Below the pieces are notes generated by a model. The model saw only the letters and a list, made by a program, of their open reading frames with translations. It made no database searches and was not told the DNA's origin. Positions 11,617 to 26,752 of a DNA stretch of 64,000 bases are shown in pieces (within the stretch, counting starts at the first letter, position 1; each line of letters begins with the position of its first letter). The DNA is from Auanema rhodensis (lineage: Eukaryota; Nematoda; Chromadorea; Rhabditida; Rhabditidae): the NCBI GenBank assembly GCA_964057225.1, contig CAXKVF010000075.1, positions 186,001-250,000 of the forward strand, written 5' to 3'. The translations under genes were made by a program, and so were the position numbers.

Positions 11617-12672
11617 AATTTTGAAAACCGCATCTCTTTATCTTTCACGTGAAGCGAGTTACATACCAAGTGCACATCACGTGTACATTTAATTAGCATA
11701 AATTAAAGTTCACGTAAATTTCAAAGTCATGGTTACCATGAAGCAATATCAATAAAAATTTGTTTTTAGACTAATATGGACATGGGGAATCTAATTTCGA
11801 AAACCGCATCTCTTTATCTTTCACGTGAAGCGAGTTACATTCCAAGTGCACATCACGTGTACATTTAATTAGCATAAATTAAAGTTCACGTTAATTTCAA
11901 AGTCATGGTTACCATGAACCAATATCAATGAAAATTTGTTTTTAGACTAATATGGACATGGGGAATCTAATTTTGAAAACCGCATCTCTTTATCTTTCAC
12001 GTGAAGCGAGTTACATACCAAGTGCACATCACGTGTACATTTAATTAGCATAAATTAAAGTTCACGTAAATTTCAAAGTCATGGTTACCATGAACTAATA
12101 TCAATAAAAATTTGTTTTTAGACTAATATGGACATGGGGAATCTAATTTTGAAAACCGCATCTCTTTATCTTTCACGTGAAGCGAGTTACATACCAAGTG
12201 CACATCACGTGTACATTTAATTAGCATAAATTAAAGTTCACGTAAATTTCAAAGTCATGGTTACCATGAACCAATATAGATAAAAATTTGTTTTTAGACT
12301 AATATGGACATGAGGAATCTAATTTTGAAAACCGCATCTCTTTATCTTTCACGTGAAGCGAGTTACATACCAAGTGCACATCACGTGTACATTTAATTAG
12401 CATAAATTAAAGTTCACGTAAATTTCAAAGTCATGGTTACCATGAACTAATATCAATAAAAATTTGTTTTTAGACTAATATGGACATGGGGAATCTAATT
12501 TTGAAAACCGCATCTCTTTATCTTTCACGTGAAGCGAGTTACATACCAAGTGCACATCACGTGTACATTTAATTAGCATAAATTAAAGTTCACGTAAATT
12601 TCAAAGTCATGGTTACCATGAACCAATATCAATAAAAATTTGTTTTTAGACTAATATGGACATGAGGAATCT
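11617..12672 (+). repeat. ATAGAT-type block, copy 2
   Basis: Monomers 66-71: GAAGC; C6+T49+T100+G138; GAACT; ATAGAT with A169; GAACT; GAACC with A169. T49 (ACATTCC) in the C6 monomer distinguishes this copy and the next from the others. Just upstream, monomers 62-64 (10913-11440) form a shorter GCACC, GAAGC, C6+T49 trio whose third member has the GAACT 3' end and A116, which looks like a recombinant. Confidence 0.8.
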
Positions 12673-13728
12673 AATTTTGAAAACCGCATCTCTTCATCTT
12701 TCACGTGAAGCGAGTTACATACCAAGTGCACATCACGTGTACATTTAATTAGCATAAATTAAAGTTCACGTAAATTTCAAAGTCATGGTTACCATTCACC
12801 AATATCAATAAAAATTTGTTTTTAGACTAATATGGACATGGGAAATCTAATTTTGAAAACCGCATCTCTTTATCTTTCACGTGAAGCGAGTTACATACCA
12901 AGTGCACATCACGTGTACATTTAATTAGCATAAATTAAAGTTCACGTAAATTTCAAAGTCATGGTTACCATGCACCAATATCAATAAAAATTTGTTTTTA
13001 GACTAATATGGACATGGGGAATCTAATTTTGAAAACCGCATCTCTTTATCTTTCACGTGAAGCGAGTTACATACCAAGTGCACATCACGTGTACATTTAA
13101 TTAGCATAAATTAAAGTTCACGTAAATTTCAAAGTCATGGTTACCATGAACCAATATCAATAAAAATTTGTTTTTAGACTAATATGGACATGGGGAATCT
13201 AATTTTGAAAACCGCATCTCTTTATCTTTCACGTGAAGCGAGTTACATACCAAGTGCACATCACGTGTACATTTAATTAGCATAAATTAAAGTTCACGTA
13301 AATTTCAAAGTCATGGTTACCATGAACCAATATCAATAAAAATTTGTTTTTAGACTAATATGGACATGGGGAATCTAATTTTGAAAACCGCATCTCTTTA
13401 TCTTTCACGTGAAGCGAGTTACATACCAAGTGCACATCACGTGTACATTTAATTAGCATAAATTAAAGTTCACGTAAATTTCAAAGTCATGTTTACCATG
13501 AACTAATATCAATAAAAATTTGTTTTTAGACTAATATGGACATGGGGAATCTAATTTTGAAAACCGCATCTCTTTATCTTTCACGTGAAGCGAGTTACAT
13601 ACCAAGTGCACATCACGTGTACATTTAATTAGCATAAATTAAAGTTCACGTAAATTTCAAAGTCATGGTTACCATGCACCAATATCAATAAAAATTTGTT
13701 TTTAGACTAATATGGACATGGGGAATCT

Positions 13729-14960
13729 AATTTTGAAAACCGCATCTCTTTATCTTTCACGTGAAGCGAGTTACATACCAAGTGCACATCACGTGTACAT
13801 TTAATTAGCATAAATTAAAGTTCACGTAAATTTCAAAGTCATGGTTACCATGAAGCAATATCAATAAAAATTTGTTTTTAGACTAATATGGACATGGGGA
13901 ATCTAATTTCGAAAACCGCATCTCTTTATCTTTCACGTGAAGCGAGTTACATTCCAAGTGCACATCACGTGTACATTTAATTAGCATAAATTAAAGTTCA
14001 CGTTAATTTCAAAGTCATGGTTACCATGAACCAATATCAATGAAAATTTGTTTTTAGACTAATATGGACATGGGGAATCTAATTTTGAAAACCGCATCTC
14101 TTTATCTTTCACGTGAAGCGAGTTACATACCAAGTGCACATCACGTGTACATTTAATTAGCATAAATTAAAGTTCACGTAAATTTCAAAGTCATGGTTAC
14201 CATGAACTAATATCAATAAAAATTTGTTTTTAGACTAATATGGACATGGGGAATCTAATTTTGAAAACCGCATCTCTTTATCTTTCACGTGAAGCGAGTT
14301 ACATACCAAGTGCACATCACGTGTACATTTAATTAGCATAAATTAAAGTTCACGTAAATTTCAAAGTCATGGTTACCATGAACTAATATCAATAAAAATT
14401 TGTTTTTAGACTAATATGGACATGGGGAATCTAATTTTGAAAACCGCATCTCTTTATCTTTCACGTGAAGCGAGTTACATACCAAGTGCACATCACGTGT
14501 ACATTTAATTAGCATAAATTAAAGTTCACGTAAATTTCAAAGTCATGGTTACCATGAACCAATATAGATAAAAATTTGTTTTTAGACTAATATGGACATG
14601 AGGAATCTAATTTTGAAAACCGCATCTCTTTATCTTTCACGTGAAGCGAGTTACATACCAAGTGCACATCACGTGTACATTTAATTAGCATAAATTAAAG
14701 TTCACGTAAATTTCAAAGTCATGGTTACCATGAACTAATATCAATAAAAATTTGTTTTTAGACTAATATGGACATGGGGAATCTAATTTTGAAAACCGCA
14801 TCTCTTTATCTTTCACGTGAAGCGAGTTACATACCAAGTGCACATCACGTGTACATTTAATTAGCATAAATTAAAGTTCACGTAAATTTCAAAGTCATGG
14901 TTACCATGAACCAATATCAATAAAAATTTGTTTTTAGACTAATATGGACATGGGGAATCT
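13729..14960 (+). repeat. ATAGAT-type block, copy 3, with one extra monomer
   Basis: Monomers 78-84: GAAGC; C6+T49+T100+G138; GAACT; GAACT; ATAGAT with A169; GAACT; GAACC. It matches copy 2, including T49 and A169, but contains an additional GAACT monomer (81) before the ATAGAT monomer, a one-unit (176-bp) expansion. Confidence 0.8.
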
Positions 14961-17900
14961 AATTTTGAAAACCGCATCTCTTTATCTTTCACGTGAAGCG
15001 AGTTACATACCAAGTGCACATCACGTGTACATTTAATTAGCATAAATTAAAGTTCACGTAAATTTCAAAGTCATGGTTACCATGAACCAATATCAATAAA
15101 AATTTGTTTTTAGACTAATATGGACATGGGGAATCTAATTTTGAAAACCGCATCTCTTTATCTTTCACGTGAAGCGAGTTACATACCAAGTGCACATCAC
15201 GTGTACATTTAATTAGCATAAATTAAAGTTCACGTAAATTTCAAAGTCATGGTTACCATGAACCAATATCAATAAAAATTTGTTTTTAGACTAATATGGA
15301 CATGGGGAATCTAATTTTGAAAACCGCATCTCTTTATCTTTCACGTGAAGCGAGTTACATACCAAGTGCACATCACGTGTACATTTAATTAGCATAAATT
15401 AAAGTTCACGTAAATTTCAAAGTCATGGTTACCATGCACCAATATCAATAAAAATTTGTTTTTAGACTAATATGGACATGGGGAATCTAATTTTGAAAAC
15501 CGCATCTCTTTATCTTTCACGTGAAGCGAGTTACATACCAAGTGCACATCACGTGTACATTTAATTAGCATAAATTAAAGTTCACGTAAATTTCAAAGTC
15601 ATGGTTACCATGAACCAATATCAATAAAAATTTGTTTTTAGACTAATATGGACATGGGGAATCTAATTTTGAAAACCGCATCTCTTTATCTTTCACGTGA
15701 AGCGAGTTACATACCAAGTGCACATCACGTGTACATTTAATTAGCATAAATTAAAGTTCACGTAAATTTCAAAGTCATGGTTACCTTGCACCAATATCAA
15801 TAAAAATTTGTTTTTAGACTAATATGGACATGGGGAATCTAATTTTGAAAACCGCATCTCTTTATCTTTCACGTGAAGCGAGTTACATACCAAGTGCACA
15901 TCACGTGTACATTTAATTAGCATAAATTAAAGTTCACGTAAATTTCAAAGTCATGGTTACCATGAACCAATATCAATAAAAATTTGTTTTTAGACTAATA
16001 TGGACATGGGGAATCTAATTTTGAAAACCGCATCTCTTTATCTTTCACGTGAAGCGAGTTACATACCAAGTGCACATCACGTGTACATTTAATTAGCATA
16101 AATTAAAGTTCACGTAAATTTCAAAGTCATGGTTACCATGAACCAATATCAATAAAAATTTGTTTTTAGACTAATATGGACATGGGGAATCTAATTTTGA
16201 AAACCGCATCTCTTTATCTTTCACGTGAAGCGAGTTACATACCAAGTGCACATCACGTGTACATTTAATTAGCATAAATTAAAGTTCACGTAAATTTCAA
16301 AGTCATGGTTACCATGAACCAATATCAATAAAAATTTGTTTTTAGACTAATATGGACATGGGGAATCTAATTTTGAAAACCGCATCTCTTTATCTTTCAC
16401 GTGAAGCGAGTTACATACCAAGTGCACATCACGTGTACATTTAATTAGCATAAATTAAAGTTCACGTAAATTTCAAAGTCATGGTTACCATGTACCAATA
16501 TCAATAAAAATTTGTTTTTAGACTAATATGGACATGGGGAATCTAATTTTGAAAACCGCATCTCTTTATCTTTCACGTGAAACGAGTTACATACCAAGTG
16601 CACATCACGTGTACATTTAATTAGCATAAATTAAAGTTCACGTAAATTTCAAAGTCATGGTTACCATGAACCAATATCAATAAAAATTTGTTTTTAGACT
16701 AATATGGACATGGGGAATCTAATTTTGAGAACCGCATCTCTTTATCTTTCACGTGAAGCGAGTTACATACCAAGTGCACATCACGTGTACATTTAATTAG
16801 CATAAATTAAAGTTCACGTAAATTTCAAAGTCATGGTTACCATGCACCAATATCAATAAAAATTTGTTTTTAGACTAATATGGACATGGGGAATCTAATT
16901 TTGAAAACCGCATCTCTTTATCTTTCACGTGAAGCGAGTTACATACCAAGTGCACATCACGTGTACATTTAATTAGCATAAATTAAAGTTCACGTAAATT
17001 TCAAAGTCATGGTTACCATGAACCAATATTAATAAAAATTTGTTTTTAGACTAATATGGACATGAGGAATCTAATTTTGAAAACCGCATCTCTTCATCTT
17101 TCACGTGAAGCGAGTTACATACCAAGTGCACATCACGTGTACATTTAATTAGCATAAATTAAAGTTCACGTAAATTTCAAAGTCATGGTTACCATTCACC
17201 AATATCAATAAAAATTTGTTTTTAGACTAATATGGACATGGGGAATCTAATTTTGAAAACCGCATCTCTTTATCTTTCACGTGAAGCGAGTTACATACCA
17301 AGTGCACATCACGTGTACATTTAATTAGCATAAATTAAAGTTCACGTAAATTTCAAAGTCATGGTTACCATGCACCAATATCAATAAAAATTTGTTTTTA
17401 GACTAATATGGACATGGGGAATCTAATTTTGAAAACCGCATCTCTTTATCTTTCACGTGAAGCGAGTTACATACCAAGTGCACATCACGTGTACATTTAA
17501 TTAGCATAAATTAAAGTTCACGTAAATTTCAAAGTCATGGTTACCATGAAGCAATATCAATAAAAATTTGTTTTTAGACTAATATGGACATGGGGAATCT
17601 AATTTTGAAAACCGCATCTCTTTATCTTTCACGTGAAGCGAGTTACATACCAAGTGCACATCACGTGTACATTTAATTAGCATAAATTAAAGTTCACGTA
17701 AATTTCAAAGTCATGGTTACCATGAACCAATATCAATAAAAATTTGTTTTTAGACTAATATGGACATGGGGAATCTAATTTTGAAAACCGCATCTCTTTA
17801 TCTTTCACGTGAAGCGAGTTACATACCAAGTGCACATCACGTGTACATTTAATTAGCATAAATTAAAGTTCACGTAAATTTCAAAGTCATGGTTACCATG

Positions 17901-18304
17901 AACTAATATCAATAAAAATTTGTTTTTAGACTAATATGGACATGGGGAATCTAATTTTGAAAACCGCATCTCTTTATCTTTCACGTGAAGCGAGTTACAT
18001 ACCAAGTGCACATCACGTGTACATTTAATTAGCATAAATTAAAGTTCACGTAAATTTCAAAGTCATGGTTACCATGCACCAATATCAATAAAAATTTGTT
18101 TTTAGACTAATATGGACATGGGGAATCTAATTTTGAAAACCGCATCTCTTTATCTTTCACGTGAAGCGAGTTACATACCAAGTGCACATCACGTGTACAT
18201 TTAATTAGCATAAATTAAAGTTCACGTAAATTTCAAAGTCATGGTTACCATGAAGCAATATCAATAAAAATTTGTTTTTAGACTAATATGGACATGGGGA
18301 ATCT
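14785..18304 (+). repeat. 20-monomer (3520-bp) segmental duplication, copy 1
   Basis: Monomers 84-103 match monomers 107-126 (18833-22352) in order and in private markers: the T122 change (ACCTTGCACC, at 15786 and 19834), GTACC, A38, G9, T134+A169, then C23/TCACC. The offset is exactly 4048 bp (23 monomers). After the block the copies diverge: GTACC follows here, C6+T100+G138 in the second copy. Confidence 0.9.
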
Positions 18305-18832
18305 AATTTTGAAAACCGCATCTCTTTATCTTTCACGTGAAGCGAGTTACATACCAAGTGCACATCACGTGTACATTTAATTAGCATAAATTAAAGTTCA
18401 CGTAAATTTCAAAGTCATGGTTACCATGTACCAATATCAATAAAAATTTGTTTTTAGACTAATATGGACATGGGGAATCTAATTTTGAAAACCGCATCTC
18501 TTTATCTTTCACGTGAAACGAGTTACATACCAAGTGCACATCACGTGTACATTTAATTAGCATAAATTAAAGTTCACGTAAATTTCAAAGTCATGGTTAC
18601 CATGAACCAATATCAATAAAAATTTGTTTTTAGACTAATATGGACATGGGGAATCTAATTTTGAGAACCGCATCTCTTTATCTTTCACGTGAAGCGAGTT
18701 ACATACCAAGTGCACATCACGTGTACATTTAATTAGCATAAATTAAAGTTCACGTAAATTTCAAAGTCATGGTTACCATGAACTAATATCAATAAAAATT
18801 TGTTTTTAGACTAATATGGACATGGGGAATCT
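18305..18832 (+). repeat. 3-monomer insert between the 3520-bp copies
   Basis: Monomers 104-106: GTACC; A38/GAACC; G9/GAACT. The trio copies 16369-16896 and 20417-20944, where the order is GTACC, A38/GAACC, G9/GCACC. The third monomer here keeps the G9 5' part but has a GAACT 3' part, so an exchange point lies between local 9 and 125. Confidence 0.8.
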
Positions 18833-21800
18833 AATTTTGAAAACCGCATCTCTTTATCTTTCACGTGAAGCGAGTTACATACCAAGTGCACATCACGTGT
18901 ACATTTAATTAGCATAAATTAAAGTTCACGTAAATTTCAAAGTCATGGTTACCATGAACCAATATCAATAAAAATTTGTTTTTAGACTAATATGGACATG
19001 GGGAATCTAATTTTGAAAACCGCATCTCTTTATCTTTCACGTGAAGCGAGTTACATACCAAGTGCACATCACGTGTACATTTAATTAGCATAAATTAAAG
19101 TTCACGTAAATTTCAAAGTCATGGTTACCATGAACCAATATCAATAAAAATTTGTTTTTAGACTAATATGGACATGGGGAATCTAATTTTGAAAACCGCA
19201 TCTCTTTATCTTTCACGTGAAGCGAGTTACATACCAAGTGCACATCACGTGTACATTTAATTAGCATAAATTAAAGTTCACGTAAATTTCAAAGTCATGG
19301 TTACCATGAACCAATATCAATAAAAATTTGTTTTTAGACTAATATGGACATGGGGAATCTAATTTTGAAAACCGCATCTCTTTATCTTTCACGTGAAGCG
19401 AGTTACATACCAAGTGCACATCACGTGTACATTTAATTAGCATAAATTAAAGTTCACGTAAATTTCAAAGTCATGGTTACCATGCACCAATATCAATAAA
19501 AATTTGTTTTTAGACTAATATGGACATGGGGAATCTAATTTTGAAAACCGCATCTCTTTATCTTTCACGTGAAGCGAGTTACATACCAAGTGCACATCAC
19601 GTGTACATTTAATTAGCATAAATTAAAGTTCACGTAAATTTCAAAGTCATGGTTACCATGAACCAATATCAATAAAAATTTGTTTTTAGACTAATATGGA
19701 CATGGGGAATCTAATTTTGAAAACCGCATCTCTTTATCTTTCACGTGAAGCGAGTTACATACCAAGTGCACATCACGTGTACATTTAATTAGCATAAATT
19801 AAAGTTCACGTAAATTTCAAAGTCATGGTTACCTTGCACCAATATCAATAAAAATTTGTTTTTAGACTAATATGGACATGGGGAATCTAATTTTGAAAAC
19901 CGCATCTCTTTATCTTTCACGTGAAGCGAGTTACATACCAAGTGCACATCACGTGTACATTTAATTAGCATAAATTAAAGTTCACGTAAATTTCAAAGTC
20001 ATGGTTACCATGAACCAATATCAATAAAAATTTGTTTTTAGACTAATATGGACATGGGGAATCTAATTTTGAAAACCGCATCTCTTTATCTTTCACGTGA
20101 AGCGAGTTACATACCAAGTGCACATCACGTGTACATTTAATTAGCATAAATTAAAGTTCACGTAAATTTCAAAGTCATGGTTACCATGAACCAATATCAA
20201 TAAAAATTTGTTTTTAGACTAATATGGACATGGGGAATCTAATTTTGAAAACCGCATCTCTTTATCTTTCACGTGAAGCGAGTTACATACCAAGTGCACA
20301 TCACGTGTACATTTAATTAGCATAAATTAAAGTTCACGTAAATTTCAAAGTCATGGTTACCATGAACCAATATCAATAAAAATTTGTTTTTAGACTAATA
20401 TGGACATGGGGAATCTAATTTTGAAAACCGCATCTCTTTATCTTTCACGTGAAGCGAGTTACATACCAAGTGCACATCACGTGTACATTTAATTAGCATA
20501 AATTAAAGTTCACGTAAATTTCAAAGTCATGGTTACCATGTACCAATATCAATAAAAATTTGTTTTTAGACTAATATGGACATGGGGAATCTAATTTTGA
20601 AAACCGCATCTCTTTATCTTTCACGTGAAACGAGTTACATACCAAGTGCACATCACGTGTACATTTAATTAGCATAAATTAAAGTTCACGTAAATTTCAA
20701 AGTCATGGTTACCATGAACCAATATCAATAAAAATTTGTTTTTAGACTAATATGGACATGGGGAATCTAATTTTGAGAACCGCATCTCTTTATCTTTCAC
20801 GTGAAGCGAGTTACATACCAAGTGCACATCACGTGTACATTTAATTAGCATAAATTAAAGTTCACGTAAATTTCAAAGTCATGGTTACCATGCACCAATA
20901 TCAATAAAAATTTGTTTTTAGACTAATATGGACATGGGGAATCTAATTTTGAAAACCGCATCTCTTTATCTTTCACGTGAAGCGAGTTACATACCAAGTG
21001 CACATCACGTGTACATTTAATTAGCATAAATTAAAGTTCACGTAAATTTCAAAGTCATGGTTACCATGAACCAATATTAATAAAAATTTGTTTTTAGACT
21101 AATATGGACATGAGGAATCTAATTTTGAAAACCGCATCTCTTCATCTTTCACGTGAAGCGAGTTACATACCAAGTGCACATCACGTGTACATTTAATTAG
21201 CATAAATTAAAGTTCACGTAAATTTCAAAGTCATGGTTACCATTCACCAATATCAATAAAAATTTGTTTTTAGACTAATATGGACATGGGGAATCTAATT
21301 TTGAAAACCGCATCTCTTTATCTTTCACGTGAAGCGAGTTACATACCAAGTGCACATCACGTGTACATTTAATTAGCATAAATTAAAGTTCACGTAAATT
21401 TCAAAGTCATGGTTACCATGCACCAATATCAATAAAAATTTGTTTTTAGACTAATATGGACATGGGGAATCTAATTTTGAAAACCGCATCTCTTTATCTT
21501 TCACGTGAAGCGAGTTACATACCAAGTGCACATCACGTGTACATTTAATTAGCATAAATTAAAGTTCACGTAAATTTCAAAGTCATGGTTACCATGAAGC
21601 AATATCAATAAAAATTTGTTTTTAGACTAATATGGACATGGGGAATCTAATTTTGAAAACCGCATCTCTTTATCTTTCACGTGAAGCGAGTTACATACCA
21701 AGTGCACATCACGTGTACATTTAATTAGCATAAATTAAAGTTCACGTAAATTTCAAAGTCATGGTTACCATGAACCAATATCAATAAAAATTTGTTTTTA

Positions 21801-22352
21801 GACTAATATGGACATGGGGAATCTAATTTTGAAAACCGCATCTCTTTATCTTTCACGTGAAGCGAGTTACATACCAAGTGCACATCACGTGTACATTTAA
21901 TTAGCATAAATTAAAGTTCACGTAAATTTCAAAGTCATGGTTACCATGAACTAATATCAATAAAAATTTGTTTTTAGACTAATATGGACATGGGGAATCT
22001 AATTTTGAAAACCGCATCTCTTTATCTTTCACGTGAAGCGAGTTACATACCAAGTGCACATCACGTGTACATTTAATTAGCATAAATTAAAGTTCACGTA
22101 AATTTCAAAGTCATGGTTACCATGCACCAATATCAATAAAAATTTGTTTTTAGACTAATATGGACATGGGGAATCTAATTTTGAAAACCGCATCTCTTTA
22201 TCTTTCACGTGAAGCGAGTTACATACCAAGTGCACATCACGTGTACATTTAATTAGCATAAATTAAAGTTCACGTAAATTTCAAAGTCATGGTTACCATG
22301 AAGCAATATCAATAAAAATTTGTTTTTAGACTAATATGGACATGGGGAATCT
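18833..22352 (+). repeat. 20-monomer segmental duplication, copy 2
   Basis: Monomers 107-126, the second copy of 14785-18304 at +4048 bp. All the private markers listed there recur in the same order. It leads directly into the fourth ATAGAT-type block, which the first copy does not. Confidence 0.9.
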
Positions 22353-23408
22353 AATTTCGAAAACCGCATCTCTTTATCTTTCACGTGAAGCGAGTTACAT
22401 ACCAAGTGCACATCACGTGTACATTTAATTAGCATAAATTAAAGTTCACGTTAATTTCAAAGTCATGGTTACCATGAACCAATATCAATGAAAATTTGTT
22501 TTTAGACTAATATGGACATGGGGAATCTAATTTTGAAAACCGCATCTCTTTATCTTTCACGTGAAGCGAGTTACATACCAAGTGCACATCACGTGTACAT
22601 TTAATTAGCATAAATTAAAGTTCACGTAAATTTCAAAGTCATGGTTACCATGAACTAATATCAATAAAAATTTGTTTTTAGACTAATATGGACATGGGGA
22701 ATCTAATTTTGAAAACCGCATCTCTTTATCTTTCACGTGAAGCGAGTTACATACCAAGTGCACATCACGTGTACATTTAATTAGCATAAATTAAAGTTCA
22801 CGTAAATTTCAAAGTCATGGTTACCATGAACCAATATAGATAAAAATTTGTTTTTAGACTAATATGGACATGGGGAATCTAATTTTGAAAACCGCATCTC
22901 TTTATCTTTCACGTGAAGCGAGTTACATACCAAGTGCACATCACGTGTACATTTAATTAGCATAAATTAAAGTTCACGTAAATTTCAAAGTCATGGTTAC
23001 CATGAACTAATATCAATAAAAATTTGTTTTTAGACTAATATGGACATGGGGAATCTAATTTTGAAAACCGCATCTCTTTATCTTTCACGTGAAGCGAGTT
23101 ACATACCAAGTGCACATCACGTGTACATTTAATTAGCATAAATTAAAGTTCACGTAAATTTCAAAGTCATGGTTACCATGAACCAATATCAATAAAAATT
23201 TGTTTTTAGACTAATATGGACATGGGGAATCTAATTTTGAAAACCGCATCTCTTTATCTTTCACGTGAAGCGAGTTACATACCAAGTGCACATCACGTGT
23301 ACATTTAATTAGCATAAATTAAAGTTCACGTAAATTTCAAAGTCATGGTTACCATGAACCAATATCAATAAAAATTTGTTTTTAGACTAATATGGACATG
23401 GGGAATCT
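22001..23408 (+). repeat. 8-monomer (1408-bp) tandem repeat, unit 1, with ATAGAT block 4
   Basis: Monomers 125-132: GCACC; GAAGC; C6+T100+G138; GAACT; ATAGAT; GAACT; GAACC; GAACC. The next unit (133-139) starts at 23409 with the same order. The ATAGAT sites at 22835 and 24243 are exactly 1408 bp apart. The C6 monomer here lacks T49, unlike copies 2 and 3. Confidence 0.85.
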
Positions 23409-24640
23409 AATTTTGAAAACCGCATCTCTTTATCTTTCACGTGAAGCGAGTTACATACCAAGTGCACATCACGTGTACATTTAATTAGCATAAATTAAAG
23501 TTCACGTAAATTTCAAAGTCATGGTTACCATGCACCAATATCAATAAAAATTTGTTTTTAGACTAATATGGACATGGGGAATCTAATTTTGAAAACCGCA
23601 TCTCTTTATCTTTCACGTGAAGCGAGTTACATACCAAGTGCACATCACGTGTACATTTAATTAGCATAAATTAAAGTTCACGTAAATTTCAAAGTCATGG
23701 TTACCATGAAGCAATATCAATAAAAATTTGTTTTTAGACTAATATGGACATGGGGAATCTAATTTCGAAAACCGCATCTCTTTATCTTTCACGTGAAGCG
23801 AGTTACATACCAAGTGCACATCACGTGTACATTTAATTAGCATAAATTAAAGTTCACGTTAATTTCAAAGTCATGGTTACCATGAACCAATATCAATGAA
23901 AATTTGTTTTTAGACTAATATGGACATGGGGAATCTAATTTTGAAAACCGCATCTCTTTATCTTTCACGTGAAGCGAGTTACATACCAAGTGCACATCAC
24001 GTGTACATTTAATTAGCATAAATTAAAGTTCACGTAAATTTCAAAGTCATGGTTACCATGAACTAATATCAATAAAAATTTGTTTTTAGACTAATATGGA
24101 CATGGGGAATCTAATTTTGAAAACCGCATCTCTTTATCTTTCACGTGAAGCGAGTTACATACCAAGTGCACATCACGTGTACATTTAATTAGCATAAATT
24201 AAAGTTCACGTAAATTTCAAAGTCATGGTTACCATGAACCAATATAGATAAAAATTTGTTTTTAGACTAATATGGACATGGGGAATCTAATTTTGAAAAC
24301 CGCATCTCTTTATCTTTCACGTGAAGCGAGTTACATACCAAGTGCACATCACGTGTACATTTAATTAGCATAAATTAAAGTTCACGTAAATTTCAAAGTC
24401 ATGGTTACCATGAACTAATATCAATAAAAATTTGTTTTTAGACTAATATGGACATGGGGAATCTAATTTTGAAAACCGCATCTCTTTATCTTTCACGTGA
24501 AGCGAGTTACATACCAAGTGCACATCACGTGTACATTTAATTAGCATAAATTAAAGTTCACGTAAATTTCAAAGTCATGGTTACCATGAACCAATATCAA
24601 TAAAAATTTGTTTTTAGACTAATATGGACATGGGGAATCT
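23409..24640 (+). repeat. 8-monomer tandem repeat, unit 2 (seven monomers), with ATAGAT block 5
   Basis: Monomers 133-139: GCACC; GAAGC; C6+T100+G138; GAACT; ATAGAT; GAACT; GAACC. It lacks one final GAACC monomer relative to unit 1. Monomers 134-145, which begin here, have a distant counterpart at 58255-60542. Confidence 0.85.
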
Positions 24641-25344
24641 AATTTTGAAAACCGCATCTCTTTATCTTTCACGTGAAGCGAGTTACATACCAAGTGCACA
24701 TCACGTGTACATTTAATTAGCATAAATTAAAGTTCACGTAAATTTCAAAGTCATGGTTACCATGCACCAATATCAATAAAAATTTGTTTTTAGACTAATA
24801 TGGACATGGGGAATCTAATTTTGAAAACCGCATCTCTTTATCTTTCACGTGAAGCGAGTTACATACCAAGTGCACATCACGTGTACATTTAATTAGCATA
24901 AATTAAAGTTCACGTAAATTTCAAAGTCATGGTTACCATGAACCAATATCAATAAAAATTTGTTTTTAGACTAATATGGACATGGGGAATCTAATTTTGA
25001 AAACCGCATCTCTTTATCTTTCACGTGAAGCGAGTTACATACCAAGTGCACATCACGTGTACATTTAATTAGCATAATTTAAAGTTCAAGTAAATTTCAA
25101 AGTCATGGTTACCATGAACCAATATCAATAAAAATTTGTTTTTAGACTAATATGGACATGGGGAATCTAATTTTGAAAACCGCATCTCTTTATCTTTCAC
25201 GTGAAGCGAGTTACATACCAAGTGCACATCACGTGTACATTTAATTAGCATAAATTAAAGTTCACGTAAATTTCAAAGTCATGGTTACCATGAACCAATA
25301 TCAATAAAAATTTGTTTTTAGACTAATATGGACATGGGGAATCT

Positions 25345-25696
25345 AATTTTGAAAACCGCATCTCTTTATCTTTCACGTGAAGCGAGTTACATACCAAGTG
25401 CACATCACGTGTACATTTAATTAGCATAAATTAAAGTTCACGTAAATTTCAAAGTCATGGTTACCATGAACCAATATTAATAAAAATTTGTTTTTAGACT
25501 AATATGGACATGAGGAATCTAATCTTGAAAACCGCATCTCTTCATCTTTCACGTGAAGCGAGTTACATACCAAGTGCACATCACGTGTACATTTAATTAG
25601 CATAAATTAAAGTTCACGTAAATTTCAAAGTCATGGTTATCATTCACCAATATCAATAAAAATTTGTTTTTAGACTAATATGGACATGGGGAATCT
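25345..25696 (+). repeat. Monomer pair with a copy about 34.8 kb away
   Basis: Monomers 144-145: T134+A169, then C5 (AATCTTG) with C23, T120 (GTTATCATT) and TCACC. Exactly this combination recurs at 60191-60542. The C5 sites are 34846 bp apart, that is 198 monomers less the net two bases lost between them. Confidence 0.85.
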
Positions 25697-26752
25697 AATT
25701 TTGAAAACCGCATCTCTTTATCTTTCACGTGAAGCGAGTTACATACCAAGTGCACATCACGTGTACATTTAATTAGCATAAATTAAAGTTCACGTAAATT
25801 TCAAAGTCATGGTTACCATGAACTAATATCAATAAAAATTTGTTTTTAGTTTAATATGGACATGGGGAATCTAATTTTGAAAACCGCATCTCTTTATCTT
25901 TCACGTTAAGCGAGTTACATACCAAGTGCACATCACGTGTACATTTAATTAGCATAAATTAAAGTTCACGTAAATTTCAAAGTCATGGTTACCATGAACC
26001 AATATCAATAAAAATTTGTTTTTAGACTAATATGGACATGGGGAATCTAATTTTGAAAACCGCATCTCTTTATCTTTCACGTGAAGCGAGTTACATACCA
26101 AGTGCACATCACGTGTACATTTAATTAGCATAAATTAAAGTTCACGTAAATTTCAAAGTCATGGTTACCATGAACCAATATCAATAAAAATTTGTTTTTA
26201 GACTAATATGGACATGGGGAATCTAATTTTGAAAACCGCATCTCTTTATCTTTCACGTGAAGCGAGTTACATACCAAGTGCACATCACGTGTACATTTAA
26301 TTAGCATAAATTAAAGTTCACGTAAATTTCAAAGTCATGGTTACCATGAACCAATATCAATAAAAATTTGTTTTTAGACTAATATGGACATGGGGAATCT
26401 AATTTTGAAAACCGCATCTCTTTATCTTTCACGTTAAGCGAGTTACATACCAAGTGCACATCACGTGTACATTTAATTAGCATAAATTAAAGTTCACGTA
26501 AATTTCAAAGTCATGGTTACCATGCACCAATATCAATAAAAATTTGTTTTTAGACTAATATGGACATGGGGAATCTAATTTTGAAAACCGCATCTCTTTA
26601 TCTTTCACGTGAAGCGAGTTACATACCAAGTGCACATCACGTGTACATTTAATTAGCATAAATTAAAGTTCACGTAAATTTCAAAGTCATGGTTACCATG
26701 AACCAATATCAATAAAAATTTGTTTTTAGACTAATATGGACATGGGGAATCT

